Origin: Flavobacterium tiangeerense | GTDB lineage: Bacteria; Bacteroidota; Bacteroidia; Flavobacteriales; Flavobacteriaceae | Assembly: GCF_007830355.1 (NCBI RefSeq) | Contig: NZ_VLKO01000012.1 | Location: 1-64,000 of the forward strand | Length of the DNA: 64,000 nucleotides | Direction of reading: 5' to 3' | Shown: piece after piece, positions 27,083-36,695 of the stretch | How the letters are laid out: each line of letters begins with the position of its first letter | How positions within the stretch are numbered: the stretch's first letter is position 1 | Notes under the pieces: generated by a model | Seen by the model: only the letters and a program-made list of their open reading frames with translations | Told to the model about the DNA's origin: nothing | Database searches by the model: none | Program-made: the position numbers and the translations under genes

Positions 27083-27535
27083 TTACATTACTATAGCTTC
27101 TCCACCAGCAGCTTCGATAGCAGCTTTTGCAGTAGCAGTAAATTTGTGAGCGGTTACTTTTAATTTTGCTTTCAATTCACCTCTACCTAAAATCTTAACG
27201 ATTTCATTTTTGGTAGCCAAACGGTTAGCAACATAAACTGACATATCAACAGTATCTTGAACAATACCATTTTCAACTAAAAGTTGAAGAGTATCAAGAT
27301 TGACACCTTCGTAATCTTTACGATTGATGTTTGTAAAACCAAACTTAGGTACACGTCTTTGAAGTGGCATTTGCCCTCCTTCAAAACCAATCTTTTTAGA
27401 ATAACCAGAACGAGATTTTGCTCCTTTATGTCCTCTTGCAGAGGTACCACCTTTTCCAGAACCTTCTCCTCTACCTAATCTTTTATTTTGATTGTGCGTA
27501 GAACCTTCAGCAGGTTGTAAGTTACTTAAATTCAT
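27083..27535 (-). CDS. rplO: Ribosomal protein L15
   Basis: 150 residues, with the glycine-rich N-terminus [20 protein letters not shown] and [20 protein letters not shown]. Confidence 0.97.
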   Translation of the reverse strand: MNLSNLQPAEGSTHNQNKRLGRGEGSGKGGTSARGHKGAKSRSGYSKKIGFEGGQMPLQRRVPKFGFTNINRKDYEGVNLDTLQLLVENGIVQDTVDMSVYVANRLATKNEIVKILGRGELKAKLKVTAHKFTATAKAAIEAAGGEAIVM

Positions 27536-27546
27536 AACAGTATTTG

Positions 27547-27729
27547 TTATTTAGCTTCTTCAACAGAAACTAAGTGTTTAACTTTATTTATCATACCAAG
27601 GATTGTAGGATTTGAATCATGCGCTACAACTTGTCCCATTTTACGTAGACCTAAAGCTTCCAATCCTCTTTTTTGTGAAAGTGGACAGTTGATTTTGCTT
27701 CTAACTTGTTTTACTAATAATTTAGCCAT
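27547..27729 (-). CDS. rpmD: Ribosomal protein L30
   Basis: 60 residues: [20 protein letters not shown], then [10 protein letters not shown]. Normal size; 11 bases from rplO and 12 from rpsE. Confidence 0.96.
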   Translation of the reverse strand: MAKLLVKQVRSKINCPLSQKRGLEALGLRKMGQVVAHDSNPTILGMINKVKHLVSVEEAK

Positions 27730-27741
27730 AATTTCCTTGTA

Positions 27742-28269
27742 TTAACCTTTAAAAACTTTCTCTAAAGAAACACCTCTTTGTTTTGCAACAGTATAAGCAC
27801 TTCTCATTTGTAATAAAGCATCAAAAGTTGCTTTTACCACGTTGTGTGGATTTGAAGATCCTTGTGATTTTGAAAGTACATCATGTATACCAACTGATTC
27901 TAAAACTGAACGAACAGCTCCACCAGCAATAACTCCAGTACCATGAGATGCAGGAATTAAAAATACGCGTGCACCACCAAATTTACCTTTTTGTTCGTGA
28001 GGTACAGATTGACCATTTAAAGGGATCTTTACTAGATTTTTCTTAGCATCTTCTACTGCTTTAGCAATAGCCTCAGAAACATCTTTAGACTTACCTAAAC
28101 CGTGACCAACAACACCGTTTTCATCACCTACAACTACAATAGCAGAAAAACCAAAAGCTCTACCACCCTTTGTAACTTTAGTAACACGATTTACACTCAC
28201 CAAACGATCTTTTAATTCAAGACCACTAGGTTTTACCAACTCTACATTTTTGTATTTACTATTAGACAT
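27742..28269 (-). CDS. rpsE: Ribosomal protein S5
   Basis: 175 residues. Double-stranded-RNA-binding N-terminal domain ([20 protein letters not shown]) and C-terminal domain ([20 protein letters not shown]). Helps decoding accuracy. Confidence 0.97.
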   Translation of the reverse strand: MSNSKYKNVELVKPSGLELKDRLVSVNRVTKVTKGGRAFGFSAIVVVGDENGVVGHGLGKSKDVSEAIAKAVEDAKKNLVKIPLNGQSVPHEQKGKFGGARVFLIPASHGTGVIAGGAVRSVLESVGIHDVLSKSQGSSNPHNVVKATFDALLQMRSAYTVAKQRGVSLEKVFKG

Positions 28270-28275
28270 ACTATA

Positions 28276-28626
28276 TTAGAATTTAAGTCCAGCCGCTCTC
28301 GCGCCTTCTGCTAATGATTTAATACGCCCGTGATATAAGTAACCTCCTCTATCAAAAGTTACAACTTCTATCCCAGCTTTTAAAGCTTTTTCAGCAACCA
28401 ATTTCCCAACTGCTGTAGCAACTTCAATATTCGTACCCTTACCTATTTCTTTTTCTCTTGAAGAAGCTGCTAGCAAAGTAACTCCGTTTACGTCATCAAT
28501 TAATTGAGCGTAAATTTCTTTATTACTTCTAAAAACAGATAGTCTTGGATTAGTAGCAGTACCACTAATTGTCTTTCTAATTCTGAATCTAATTCTTTGT
28601 CTTCTTTCAGGTTTTGTTAATGACAT
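28276..28626 (-). CDS. rplR: Ribosomal protein L18
   Basis: 116 residues, binds 5S rRNA. Motifs [18 protein letters not shown] and [20 protein letters not shown]. Confidence 0.97.
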   Translation of the reverse strand: MSLTKPERRQRIRFRIRKTISGTATNPRLSVFRSNKEIYAQLIDDVNGVTLLAASSREKEIGKGTNIEVATAVGKLVAEKALKAGIEVVTFDRGGYLYHGRIKSLAEGARAAGLKF

Positions 28627-28637
28627 AATCTTATTTT

Positions 28638-29180
28638 TTAAGCTGATTTACCTGCTTTTCTTCTTAATACTTCACCCACGAATTTAACTCCTTTTCCTTT
28701 GTATGGCTCTGGCTTACGGAAACCTCTAATTTTCGCAGCTACTTGACCTAAAAGTTGTTTATCAAATGATGTTAACTTTACAATTGGGTTTTTACCTTTC
28801 TCAGATATAGTTTCTAAAGTAACTTCAGGAGCAATCTCTAAAATAATATTGTGTGAAAAACCAAGAGCTAAATCTAATTTTTGACCTTGATTTGAAGCTC
28901 TATAACCAACTCCAACAAGTTCTAACGATTTAGTAAAACCATCTGTAACACCAACTATCATGTTGTTGATAAGTGAACGATACAAACCATGTTTTGCTCT
29001 TTGATCTTTATGATCAGATGACCTGTCAACTTGAACTTGACCATCTTCAACTGTTACAGTAACGTCCGAAAACTCCTGAGTTAGTTGACCGTTTTTTCCC
29101 TTAACTGTAATAATTCCGTTTGCTACTTCAACAGTAACACCTGCAGGAACTATTATAGGATTTTTACCTATTCTTGACAT
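28638..29180 (-). CDS. rplF: Ribosomal protein L6
   Basis: 180 residues, two repeated domains. [20 protein letters not shown] at the start and [20 protein letters not shown] at the end. Confidence 0.97.
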   Translation of the reverse strand: MSRIGKNPIIVPAGVTVEVANGIITVKGKNGQLTQEFSDVTVTVEDGQVQVDRSSDHKDQRAKHGLYRSLINNMIVGVTDGFTKSLELVGVGYRASNQGQKLDLALGFSHNIILEIAPEVTLETISEKGKNPIVKLTSFDKQLLGQVAAKIRGFRKPEPYKGKGVKFVGEVLRRKAGKSA

Positions 29181-29198
29181 CTTATTATAGTCTTTAAA

Positions 29199-29597
29199 TT
29201 AGTATACGTAACAAATTACTTCACCACCTACATTCAATTGCTTTGCTTGTTTACCAGTCATCAAACCTTTTGAAGTAGAAACAATAGCAATACCTAAACC
29301 ATTTAAGATTCTTGGTATATTAGCAGAACTTGAATATTTACGTAAACCTGGTTTACTAATTCTCTGAATATCTTTGATTACAGACTCTTTAGTATCTTTA
29401 TCATACTTCAAAGCGATTTTGATAGACCCCTGAACAGCGTTGTCTTCAAATTTGTAACTCAAAATATAACCTTGATCAAATAAGATCTTAGTTATTTCTT
29501 TTTTTAGATTAGATGCAGGAATTTCAACAACTTTGTGGTTTGCGGCCACAGCGTTACGAACTCTTGTCAAATAATCAGCAATAGGATCTGTATACAT
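29199..29597 (-). CDS. rpsH: Ribosomal protein S8
   Basis: 132 residues: [20 protein letters not shown] and the C-terminal [20 protein letters not shown]. In E. coli S8 represses the spc operon through an mRNA hairpin; here two hairpins lie in the unusually long gap just upstream. Confidence 0.97.
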   Translation of the reverse strand: MYTDPIADYLTRVRNAVAANHKVVEIPASNLKKEITKILFDQGYILSYKFEDNAVQGSIKIALKYDKDTKESVIKDIQRISKPGLRKYSSSANIPRILNGLGIAIVSTSKGLMTGKQAKQLNVGGEVICYVY

Positions 29598-29621
29598 GTG
29601 TATTAATTTGCGGTCTTGGTT

Positions 29622-29700
29622 TTCAACAAACGATTTGTTGAACCTAAAACCAATTTATAAATATTAAAGATACAGACTAAACAAATGTTAAGTCTGTATC
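29622..29700 (-). promoter_or_regulatory. Two hairpins in the rpsN-rpsH gap
   Basis: Hairpin one is a perfect 9-bp stem TTCAACAAA-CGA-TTTGTTGAA (29622-29642). Hairpin two is a perfect 10-bp stem GATACAGACT (29669-29678) and AGTCTGTATC (29691-29700). The gap of 122 bases is the longest inside the rplC-rplQ run, where most gaps are under 20. A role in attenuation or in S8 feedback is inference. Confidence 0.45.
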
Positions 29701-29719
29701 TGAAAGCAAAACTATGCTA

Positions 29720-29989
29720 TTACCAAGATGCTTTTTTCACACCAGGAATTAATCCGTTATTTGCCATTTCACGAAATGTAACACGTGAAATACCAAATTG
29801 ACGCATATAACCTCTTGGTCTTCCAGTTAATTTACAACGATTGTGTAAACGAACAGGTGAAGCATTTTTTGGTAACTTTTGCAAACCTACGAAATCTCCA
29901 GCTTCTAACAAAGCTTTTCTTTTCTCTGCATACTTTGCAACCGTTTTTTCTCTCTTAACCTCACGGGCTTTCATTGATTCTTTAGCCAT
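29720..29989 (-). CDS. rpsN: Ribosomal protein S14
   Basis: 89 residues, the longer zinc-free form (one Cys only, in [20 protein letters not shown]), ending [13 protein letters not shown]. 3 bases after rplE. Confidence 0.97.
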   Translation of the reverse strand: MAKESMKAREVKREKTVAKYAEKRKALLEAGDFVGLQKLPKNASPVRLHNRCKLTGRPRGYMRQFGISRVTFREMANNGLIPGVKKASW

Positions 29990-29992
29990 GTC

Positions 29993-30544
29993 TTAGTTCT
30001 TTTTAAAAGGTAAACCTAATTCTGTTAATAACGACTTAGCTTCTTTGTCAGTCTTTGCGGTAGTTACGAAGGTAATATCCATACCAGAGATTTTATTAAC
30101 TTTGTCAATATCAATTTCTGGAAAAATAATTTGTTCTAAAACACCAAGGTTATAATTTCCTCTACCATCAAAACCTGTAGCCTTAATTCCGCTGAAATCT
30201 CTTACGCGAGGTAATGCAGAAGTAATAAGTCTATCAAGAAACTCATACATTCTTTCTCCACGCAAAGTAACTTTAGCACCAATTGGCATTCCTTTTCTCA
30301 ATTTAAAAGACGCAACGTCTTTCTTAGAGATAGTTGAAACTGCTTTCTGTCCAGTGATCTTTGTCAACTCATCAACTGCATAGTCAATAAGTTTTTTATC
30401 AGATACAGCTGCACCAACTCCTTTACTTAAAACGATTTTGTCCAATTTAGGAACTTGCATTACGTTTACGTATCCGAATTCCTCTTTAAGAGCAGCAATT
30501 ACTCTGCTCTTATATTCTTCTTTTAGTCTAGGTATATACGCCAT
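29993..30544 (-). CDS. rplE: Ribosomal protein L5
   Basis: 183 residues, binds 5S rRNA and contacts the P-site t[21 protein letters not shown] and [20 protein letters not shown] are characteristic. Confidence 0.97.
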   Translation of the reverse strand: MAYIPRLKEEYKSRVIAALKEEFGYVNVMQVPKLDKIVLSKGVGAAVSDKKLIDYAVDELTKITGQKAVSTISKKDVASFKLRKGMPIGAKVTLRGERMYEFLDRLITSALPRVRDFSGIKATGFDGRGNYNLGVLEQIIFPEIDIDKVNKISGMDITFVTTAKTDKEAKSLLTELGLPFKKN

Positions 30545-30546
30545 TA

Positions 30547-30861
30547 CTATAGTACTTGATTAGATTTTTTTGAAAATCTTACTTTCTTATCTCCTTCTAC
30601 TCTAATACCTACTCTTGTTGCTTCCTTAGTTTTAGGATCAATTAAAGAGATGTTAGATATTTGTATTGGAGCTTCTTTCTTTACAATACCACCTTGAGGG
30701 CTTTTTGCACTTGGTTTCGTATGCTTAGAAACCATATTAACACCTTCAACAATTGCTTTGTTCTTTTCACGATCAACGCTTACTACTTTACCTTCAGCAC
30801 CTTTATGGTCTCCAGCAATTACTCTAACGATGTCACCTGATTTTATTTTTAGCTTTATCAT
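30547..30861 (-). CDS. rplX: Ribosomal protein L24
   Basis: 104 residues with an N-terminal KOW motif ([20 protein letters not shown]). Assembly initiator of the 50S. 2 bases before rplE. Confidence 0.97.
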   Translation of the reverse strand: MIKLKIKSGDIVRVIAGDHKGAEGKVVSVDREKNKAIVEGVNMVSKHTKPSAKSPQGGIVKKEAPIQISNISLIDPKTKEATRVGIRVEGDKKVRFSKKSNQVL

Positions 30862-30872
30862 CTTAAAACGAA

Positions 30873-31241
30873 TTAAAGCACTTCTGGTGCTAATGATACA
30901 ATTTTCATGAATTGTTTTTCACGAAGTTCTCTTGCTACCGGACCAAAAACACGAGTTCCTCTCATTTCACCAGCAGCATTCAATAATACGCAAGCGTTAT
31001 CATCAAATCTAATGTATGAACCATCGGCTCTTCTTACTTCTTTTTTGGTACGTACAACAACTGCAGTTGAAACAGCTCCTTTTTTAACGCTTCCGTTTGG
31101 AGCAGTATCTTTGATAGAAACTACAATCTTGTCACCAACAGAGGCATACCTTCTTTTGGTACCTCCTAAAACACGGATAGTTAAAACTTCCTTTGCTCCA
31201 GTGTTATCTGCTACTTTTAGTCTTGATTCTTGTTGTACCAT
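30873..31241 (-). CDS. rplN: Ribosomal protein L14
   Basis: 122 residues: [20 protein letters not shown] and [20 protein letters not shown], both diagnostic. Confidence 0.97.
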   Translation of the reverse strand: MVQQESRLKVADNTGAKEVLTIRVLGGTKRRYASVGDKIVVSIKDTAPNGSVKKGAVSTAVVVRTKKEVRRADGSYIRFDDNACVLLNAAGEMRGTRVFGPVARELREKQFMKIVSLAPEVL

Positions 31242-31243
31242 AA

Positions 31244-31504
31244 TTATTTAGCTCTTTCTAAGATTTCAACTAACCTCCAACATTTTGTTTTACTTAAAGG
31301 ACGAGTCTCGCTTATCCTTACAGTATCTCCAACGTTACAGTCGTTCATTTCGTCGTGTGCGTGATACTTTTTAGTTTTCAACACGAACTTACCGTATAAT
31401 GGGTGTTTTACTTTACGAACTTCAGCAACAACAATAGATTTATCCATTTTGTCTGAAGTTACTACACCAATTCTCTCTTTTCTTAAATTTCTTTTTTCTT
31501 CCAT
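31244..31504 (-). CDS. rpsQ: Ribosomal protein S17
   Basis: 86 residues, OB fold: [20 protein letters not shown] and the conserved segment [20 protein letters not shown]. Confidence 0.97.
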   Translation of the reverse strand: MEEKRNLRKERIGVVTSDKMDKSIVVAEVRKVKHPLYGKFVLKTKKYHAHDEMNDCNVGDTVRISETRPLSKTKCWRLVEILERAK

Positions 31505-31521
31505 CTTTCAGCAGACTACAG

Positions 31522-31707
31522 TTATTGTCTTTTAGTAAGTTCAGTAGCTAATCTTGCAACAGTTCTTCTCACACCTCTAATTTGAAGTGGATTCTCAATT
31601 GGTGAAATAGCGTGAGCCATTTTAAGATCAGCATATGTTTTCTTAGCCTGGCTAAGTTTCTCTTGCAACTCAGCTGCAGAAAGATTTTTTATTTCTGATT
31701 GTTTCAT
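31522..31707 (-). CDS. rpmC: Ribosomal protein L29
   Basis: 61 residues from MKQSEIKNLSAAELQEKL. The frame extends to 31749, but that would overlap rplP by 29 bases and add a non-conserved segment, so the ATG at 31707 is chosen. Two-helix protein at the exit tunnel. Confidence 0.95.
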   Translation of the reverse strand: MKQSEIKNLSAAELQEKLSQAKKTYADLKMAHAISPIENPLQIRGVRRTVARLATELTKRQ

Positions 31708-31720
31708 AATATAGTATAAA

Positions 31721-32146
31721 TTATGCTTCGAAATCTCTTGCAACAACAAATTTAGTTTTTACTGGAAGCTTTTGTGCTGCTAGACGTAACGCCTCTTTAG
31801 CAACTGACAAAGGTACTCCTCCAACTTCAAACATAATTCTTCCGGGTTTAACAACGGCTGCCCAGTATTCAACTGCACCTTTACCTTTACCCATACGTAC
31901 CTCAAGAGGTTTCTTTGTGATTGGTTTGTCTGGAAATATTTTGATCCATAATTGTCCCTCTCTTTTCATGAAACGAGTGGCAGCAATACGAGCCGCTTCT
32001 ATTTGACGAGAAGTTAAAAACATTCCATCTTCATGTACAGATTTAATACCAAACATTCCATTAGAAAGTTCATGCCCTCTTTGAGAGTTCCCTTTCATTT
32101 TACCTTTCTGTACCTTACGGTATTTTGTTCTTTTAGGCTGTAACAT
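31721..32146 (-). CDS. rplP: Ribosomal protein L16
   Basis: 141 residues: [20 protein letters not shown] and the signature [20 protein letters not shown]. Sits near the A-site tRNA elbow. Confidence 0.97.
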   Translation of the reverse strand: MLQPKRTKYRKVQKGKMKGNSQRGHELSNGMFGIKSVHEDGMFLTSRQIEAARIAATRFMKREGQLWIKIFPDKPITKKPLEVRMGKGKGAVEYWAAVVKPGRIMFEVGGVPLSVAKEALRLAAQKLPVKTKFVVARDFEA

Positions 32147-32164
32147 TTTTCTTTAATTTAAAAA

Positions 32165-32923
32165 TTACTTTCGTTTACGAGCGTCTGGTTTTCCACCTTT
32201 GTTAAAAGGTTTTCTATCTCCTCTTGGAGAATCACCACCTTTACCTCCAGCACCAGATTGTTTTTTGTCCATTCCGGCTAGTGGAGAAAGATCTCTCTTT
32301 CCATAAACTTCACCTTTCATGATCCATACTTTGATACCCATTCTACCATAAGTAGTATGAGCTTCAGCCAAAGCATAATCAATATCAGCTCTGAAAGTTG
32401 ATAGAGGAATTCTACCTTCTTTGAAACCCTCTGAACGAGCCATCTCAGCACCATTCAAACGACCAGAAATCAAAACTTTGATACCTTCTGCGTTCATACG
32501 CATAGAAGCAGCAATAGCCATTTTGATTGCACGTCTGTAAGAAATTCTGCTTTCGATTTGACGACAGATGCTTGTAGCAACTAGATACGCGTCAAGCTCA
32601 GGTCTTTTAATTTCAAAAATGTTAATTTGAACCTCTTTGTCAGTAATTTTCTTAAGTTCTTCTTTCAACTTGTCTACCTCTTGTCCACCTTTACCGATAA
32701 TAATACCAGGTCTAGCAGTAGTGATAGTAACGGTTACAAGTTTTAAAGTTCTCTCGATTATTACTTTAGATACACTAGCTTTTGATAAACGAGCATGGAT
32801 ATACTTTCTGATTTTGTGATCTTCGGCAAGTTTATCACCGTAATCATTTCCACCATACCAGTTTGAGTCCCATCCTCTGATGATACCAAGTCTGTTTCCA
32901 ATTGGATTTGTCTTTTGTCCCAT
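32165..32923 (-). CDS. rpsC: Ribosomal protein S3
   Basis: 252 residues. KH domain with [20 protein letters not shown] (about 74-93), and a C-terminal domain with [21 protein letters not shown] Gly/Lys/Arg-rich tail from about residue 225 extends beyond the conserved core. Confidence 0.97.
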   Translation of the reverse strand: MGQKTNPIGNRLGIIRGWDSNWYGGNDYGDKLAEDHKIRKYIHARLSKASVSKVIIERTLKLVTVTITTARPGIIIGKGGQEVDKLKEELKKITDKEVQINIFEIKRPELDAYLVATSICRQIESRISYRRAIKMAIAASMRMNAEGIKVLISGRLNGAEMARSEGFKEGRIPLSTFRADIDYALAEAHTTYGRMGIKVWIMKGEVYGKRDLSPLAGMDKKQSGAGGKGGDSPRGDRKPFNKGGKPDARKRK

Positions 32924-32928
32924 GCTGC

Positions 32929-33342
32929 TTAAGAATTGCTTTGTGTGTTATTGATAGCCCCTAACACGATTGTAACGTGATTAGAACGTTTTCTTATTCT
33001 ATGTGCTCTTCCTTGTGGAGCTGGACGAAGTCTTTTCAACATCATTCCACCATCTACACGGATTTCCTTAACAAATAAACCAGCTTCTTCCATATTAGCT
33101 TCAGGGTTTTTTGCTTGCCAGTTAGCAATTACAGATAAAACCAATTTTTCTAATTTTCTTGAAGCTTCTTTAGAACTAAATCTTAGTATGTTAAGTGCTC
33201 TTTCTACCTTCTGACCTCTTACTAGATCTGCTACTAAGCGCATTTTTCTAGGTGAAGTAGGGCAGTTATTTAACTTTGCGAAGGCCAAAGACTTATTTGC
33301 CTCTTTTCTTGCATCTGCTGTTTCTCTTTTACGAACTCCCAT
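32929..33342 (-). CDS. rplV: Ribosomal protein L22
   Basis: 137 residues. The tunnel-lining hairpin loop ([20 protein letters not shown]) is present. The N-terminal extension of about 20 residues is longer than in E. coli. Confidence 0.97.
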   Translation of the reverse strand: MGVRKRETADARKEANKSLAFAKLNNCPTSPRKMRLVADLVRGQKVERALNILRFSSKEASRKLEKLVLSVIANWQAKNPEANMEEAGLFVKEIRVDGGMMLKRLRPAPQGRAHRIRKRSNHVTIVLGAINNTQSNS

Positions 33343-33348
33343 TGCTTC

Positions 33349-33627
33349 TTATTTTTTACCTTTATTTTTTGCTCCAGCATGACCTCTAAAAGATCTAGTT
33401 GGTGAAAATTCTCCTAATTTGTGACCTACCATGTTTTCAGTTACATAAACCGGTACAAATTGACGACCGTTGTGAACTGCGATAGTTTGTCCAACAAAAT
33501 CTGGAGTAATCATAGAAGCTCTCGACCAAGTCTTAACCACTCCTTTATTTCCACCTGCAATATTTTCTTGAACTTTCTTGTCTAATTTATAATGAACAAA
33601 AGGTCCTTTTTTTAATGAACGTGCCAT
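33349..33627 (-). CDS. rpsS: Ribosomal protein S19
   Basis: 92 residues: [20 protein letters not shown] and [20 protein letters not shown]. Confidence 0.97.
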   Translation of the reverse strand: MARSLKKGPFVHYKLDKKVQENIAGGNKGVVKTWSRASMITPDFVGQTIAVHNGRQFVPVYVTENMVGHKLGEFSPTRSFRGHAGAKNKGKK

Positions 33628-33633
33628 ATCTTA

Positions 33634-34458
33634 TTATTTCTTTCTACGTTCTACGATATACTTGTTACTCGGGTTTTTCTTAGAACGTGTTCTATAACCT
33701 TTTGCTGGTATTCCATTTCTTGAACGTGGATGTCCACCAGAAGAACGTCCTTCACCACCTCCCATTGGGTGATCTACAGGGTTCATTGCTACAGGTCTTG
33801 TTCTAGGTCTTCTACCTAACCATCTAGTTCTACCAGCTTTACCAGAAACAACTAATTGATGATCAGAGTTAGATACAGCTCCAATAGTTGCAGAACACGT
33901 TAACAAGATCAATCTTGTTTCACCTGAAGGCATTTTGATTGTAGCGTACTTACCATCTCTTGCCATTAATTGAGCAAAAGTTCCAGCAGAACGTGCAATA
34001 ACTGCACCTTGACCTGGTCTCAATTCAATACAAGAAATTACAGTCCCTAGTGGAACTCTACTTAAAGGTAAAGTATTACCAATCTCAGGTTGAGATTCTG
34101 GACCAGAAACAAGTTTCTGACCAACTTTCAATCCGTTTTGAGCGATAATATAAGTTTTCTCACCATCAGCATAAGCTAATAAAGCGATAAATGCAGTTCT
34201 GTTTGGATCATATTCGATTGATTTAACCGTAGCAGGAATTCCTTCTTTAGTACGTTTAAAATCAATAATACGATATCTCTGCTTGTGACCACCACCCGTA
34301 TAACGCATGGTCATCTTTCCTTGACTATTTCTACCACCAGAGTTTTTTATCGGCGCTATCAAAGAGCGTTCCGGCTTATCAGTTGTAATGGCGTCATAAC
34401 CATTCACAACTCTAAATCGCTGACCTGGGGTAATAGGTTTTAATTTTCTTACTGACAT
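33634..34458 (-). CDS. rplB: Ribosomal protein L2
   Basis: 274 residues, essential for subunit joining and peptidyl transfer. [20 protein letters not shown] contains the conserved histidine of the L2 signature. Confidence 0.98.
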   Translation of the reverse strand: MSVRKLKPITPGQRFRVVNGYDAITTDKPERSLIAPIKNSGGRNSQGKMTMRYTGGGHKQRYRIIDFKRTKEGIPATVKSIEYDPNRTAFIALLAYADGEKTYIIAQNGLKVGQKLVSGPESQPEIGNTLPLSRVPLGTVISCIELRPGQGAVIARSAGTFAQLMARDGKYATIKMPSGETRLILLTCSATIGAVSNSDHQLVVSGKAGRTRWLGRRPRTRPVAMNPVDHPMGGGEGRSSGGHPRSRNGIPAKGYRTRSKKNPSNKYIVERRKK

Positions 34459-34464
34459 TTTATC

Positions 34465-34755
34465 TTAGATATTGTTGTAAAAATCAATTGTTTCTCCTTC
34501 TTGTACTTGAACAATCGCTTTTTTAATTGCATTTGTCTTTCCACTGATTAAACCACTTTTAGTGTATTTAGTAGTTCTATCTGGTCTCACATTCATTGTG
34601 TTAACACTAACAATAGTTACACCATAAGCAGCCTCAACAGCTTTCTTAATTTGAACTTTGTTTGCTTTTCTGTCAACAACGAATCCGAAGCGGTTTAAAA
34701 CTTCACTTTCTTTGGTTACTTTTTCCGTTACTATAGGCTTAATAATGATGCTCAT
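34465..34755 (-). CDS. rplW: Ribosomal protein L23
   Basis: 96 residues, docking site for trigger factor and SRP at the tunnel exit. IIKPIVTEKVTKESEVLNRF and VSVNTMNVRPDRTTKYTKSG. Confidence 0.96.
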   Translation of the reverse strand: MSIIIKPIVTEKVTKESEVLNRFGFVVDRKANKVQIKKAVEAAYGVTIVSVNTMNVRPDRTTKYTKSGLISGKTNAIKKAIVQVQEGETIDFYNNI

Positions 34756-34761
34756 ATCCTA

Positions 34762-35391
34762 TTATTTACTTAAATTTTCTTCAATTATCTCCAAAGAACT
34801 CTCTAAAAGCACTAAATTATTAGCGTTTAATATAGCGTAAGTACTTAATTCTAAGCTACTTACAACGCTAGAGCTTTTTAAATTACGTGACGACAAATAT
34901 ACATTTTTATTTGAATCACCCAATACAAAAAGGGATTTTTTATTCTCTAACTCTAAAGCTTTCAAAACGTTGATGAAATTTTTAGTGTTTGGAGTTTCAA
35001 AATTAAAGTCTTCAAGAACGATAATGTTTGACTCTTTAGCTTTAATAGAAAAAGCAGATTTTCTTGCTAAACGCTTTAAGTTTTTATTCAATTTGAAAGA
35101 ATAACTTCTTGGTCTTGGACCAAAAACAGTTCCTCCACCTTTAAATAAAGGGTTTTTTGCACTACCAGCACGGGCTGTACCTGTACCTTTTTGCTTTTTT
35201 ATCTTACGAGTACTTCCCGCAACTTCAGCTCTTTCTTTAGCTTTGTGCGTTCCTTGTCTTTGATTAGCAAGATATTGCTTTACATCAAGATATACTGCGT
35301 GATTGTTTGGCTCTATACCAAATACTGAATCAGAAAGTTGCACTTTTCTTCCAGTATCTTTTCCGTTGAAATCTAATACTTTTGCTTCCAT
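34762..35391 (-). CDS. rplD: Ribosomal protein L4
   Basis: 209 residues. The tunnel loop KKQKGTGTARAGSAKNPLFK is clear. Its ATG overlaps the rplC stop codon by one base (TAATG), pointing to translational coupling. In E. coli L4 represses the S10 operon; whether it does here is unknown. Confidence 0.97.
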   Translation of the reverse strand: MEAKVLDFNGKDTGRKVQLSDSVFGIEPNNHAVYLDVKQYLANQRQGTHKAKERAEVAGSTRKIKKQKGTGTARAGSAKNPLFKGGGTVFGPRPRSYSFKLNKNLKRLARKSAFSIKAKESNIIVLEDFNFETPNTKNFINVLKALELENKKSLFVLGDSNKNVYLSSRNLKSSSVVSSLELSTYAILNANNLVLLESSLEIIEENLSK

Positions 35392-36008
35392 TACTTCTGA
35401 ATGATTACATAAGAGTTGTTATGACCAGGAACACATCCTTTAATAACAAGTAGGTTCTTTTCAGCCACCACTTTTAAAACTCTAAGGTTTTGAACTTTTA
35501 CATTGTCTCCTCCCATACGTCCAGCCATACGCATTCCTTTGAATACTCTAGATGGATAAGAAGAAGCTCCCACAGAACCTGGCGCTCTTAAACGGTTGTG
35601 TTGACCGTGAGTTGCTTGACCAACACCACCAAAACCGTGACGTTTTACAACCCCTTGGAAACCTTTACCTTTAGATACACCTTGTACATCTACAAATTCA
35701 CCTTCAGCAAAAATAGAAACATCAATAAGATCTCCTAATTTTTGTTCAGTTGCAAAATCTTGGAATTCAACGACTTTTTTCTTAGCTACAGTTCCAGCTT
35801 TTTTAAAGTGACCTAAAGCCGCTTTTGTGGAATGTTTCTCGTTTTTGTCATCGAAACCTAGTTGCAACGCTTCATACCCGTCAACACCTTTGGTTCTGAC
35901 TTGGGTAACAACACATGGACCCGCTTCGATTACCGTACAAGGAATATTCTTCCCGTTTTCGTCGAAAATACTAGTCATGCCGATTTTTCTACCAATTAAC
36001 CCAGACAT
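35391..36008 (-). CDS. rplC: Ribosomal protein L3
   Basis: 205 residues: [20 protein letters not shown] and the glycine-rich [20 protein letters not shown] near the peptidyl-transferase centre. First gene of this transcript, 70 bases after a two-box promoter. Confidence 0.97.
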   Translation of the reverse strand: MSGLIGRKIGMTSIFDENGKNIPCTVIEAGPCVVTQVRTKGVDGYEALQLGFDDKNEKHSTKAALGHFKKAGTVAKKKVVEFQDFATEQKLGDLIDVSIFAEGEFVDVQGVSKGKGFQGVVKRHGFGGVGQATHGQHNRLRAPGSVGASSYPSRVFKGMRMAGRMGGDNVKVQNLRVLKVVAEKNLLVIKGCVPGHNNSYVIIQK

Positions 36009-36077
36009 AAATATTAATTATTAATTACTAAAACTCCCTTCAATTTAAAAACAACAGCTGTTCTCAAACAGGGAGTG

Positions 36078-36109
36078 CAAAAGTATACATTAAAATCGAA
36101 TATACCAAA
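36078..36109 (-). promoter_or_regulatory. Promoter of the rplC-rplQ operon
   Basis: Minus-strand TTTG (36106-36109), spacer of 20, TACTTTTG (36078-36085): a complete Bacteroidetes promoter. The leader of about 60 bases contains a small hairpin CTGTT-CTCA-AACAG near 36054-36067, a possible control site. Confidence 0.75.
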
Positions 36110-36328
36110 CAGTTACAAAAATTAAATCCCTCATTATCACAATTAAAGAAAGCTAAAAACAGAAAACAAAAAATTTTACAATAAAAAATCAAGTGTAAAA
36201 AGCAGTATTTGTCAGTCAAAAGAAACACACAATCAATGACAGAAAACAAATGAAAACACCCGAATAACAAGGTATTACGAAATTTAATGCCAAAAGAAAT
36301 ATAATAAAAAAAAACATAATTAAACATA
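36110..36328. other. AT-rich gap between rpsJ and rplC
   Basis: Beyond the rplC promoter and the rpsJ terminator I see nothing. An 87-codon Phe-rich minus-strand frame (36064-36327) overlaps the promoter and has AT-driven composition, so it is not called. Confidence 0.6.
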
Positions 36329-36329
36329 A

Positions 36330-36361
36330 AAAAAGCGAAACATTTCTGTTTCGCTTTTTTT
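36330..36361 (-). terminator. Terminator of the rpsL-rpsG-fusA-rpsJ operon
   Basis: Perfect 14-bp stem AAAAAAGCGAAACA and TGTTTCGCTTTTTT with loop TTTC, T-rich on both strands, 18 bases past the rpsJ stop. Confidence 0.88.
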
Positions 36362-36378
36362 GTTAAAATATAAAATAA

Positions 36379-36684
36379 TTATACTTTTATCTCTACTTCT
36401 ACTCCACTTGGCAATTCAAGTTTCATTAAAGCATCAATAGTTTTTGATGAAGAAGAGTAAATATCAATCAATCTCTTGTAAGACATTACTTCAAACTGCT
36501 CTCTAGCTTTTTTGTTTACGTGCGGTGAACGCAATACTGTAAACAATTTTTTGTGAGTTGGCAACGGAATAGGACCAGTTACAACAGCACCAGTAGTTTT
36601 TACTGTTTTTACAATCTTTTCAGCAGACTTGTCTACCAACATGTGATCGTAAGATTTTAATTTTATTCTGATTTTTTGACTCAT
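36379..36684 (-). CDS. rpsJ: Ribosomal protein S10
   Basis: 101 residues, also the NusE partner of NusB in antitermination. [20 protein letters not shown] and [20 protein letters not shown]. It ends the fusA operon and is cut off from rplC by a strong terminator and a new promoter, unlike the classical S10 operon. Confidence 0.97.
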
Positions 36685-36695
36685 TTTCTTAAAGA

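Noticed and set aside
36064-36327. 87-codon Phe-rich minus-strand ORF before rplC
   Set aside because: It runs through the rplC promoter and is explained by AT-rich sequence; no family resemblance.
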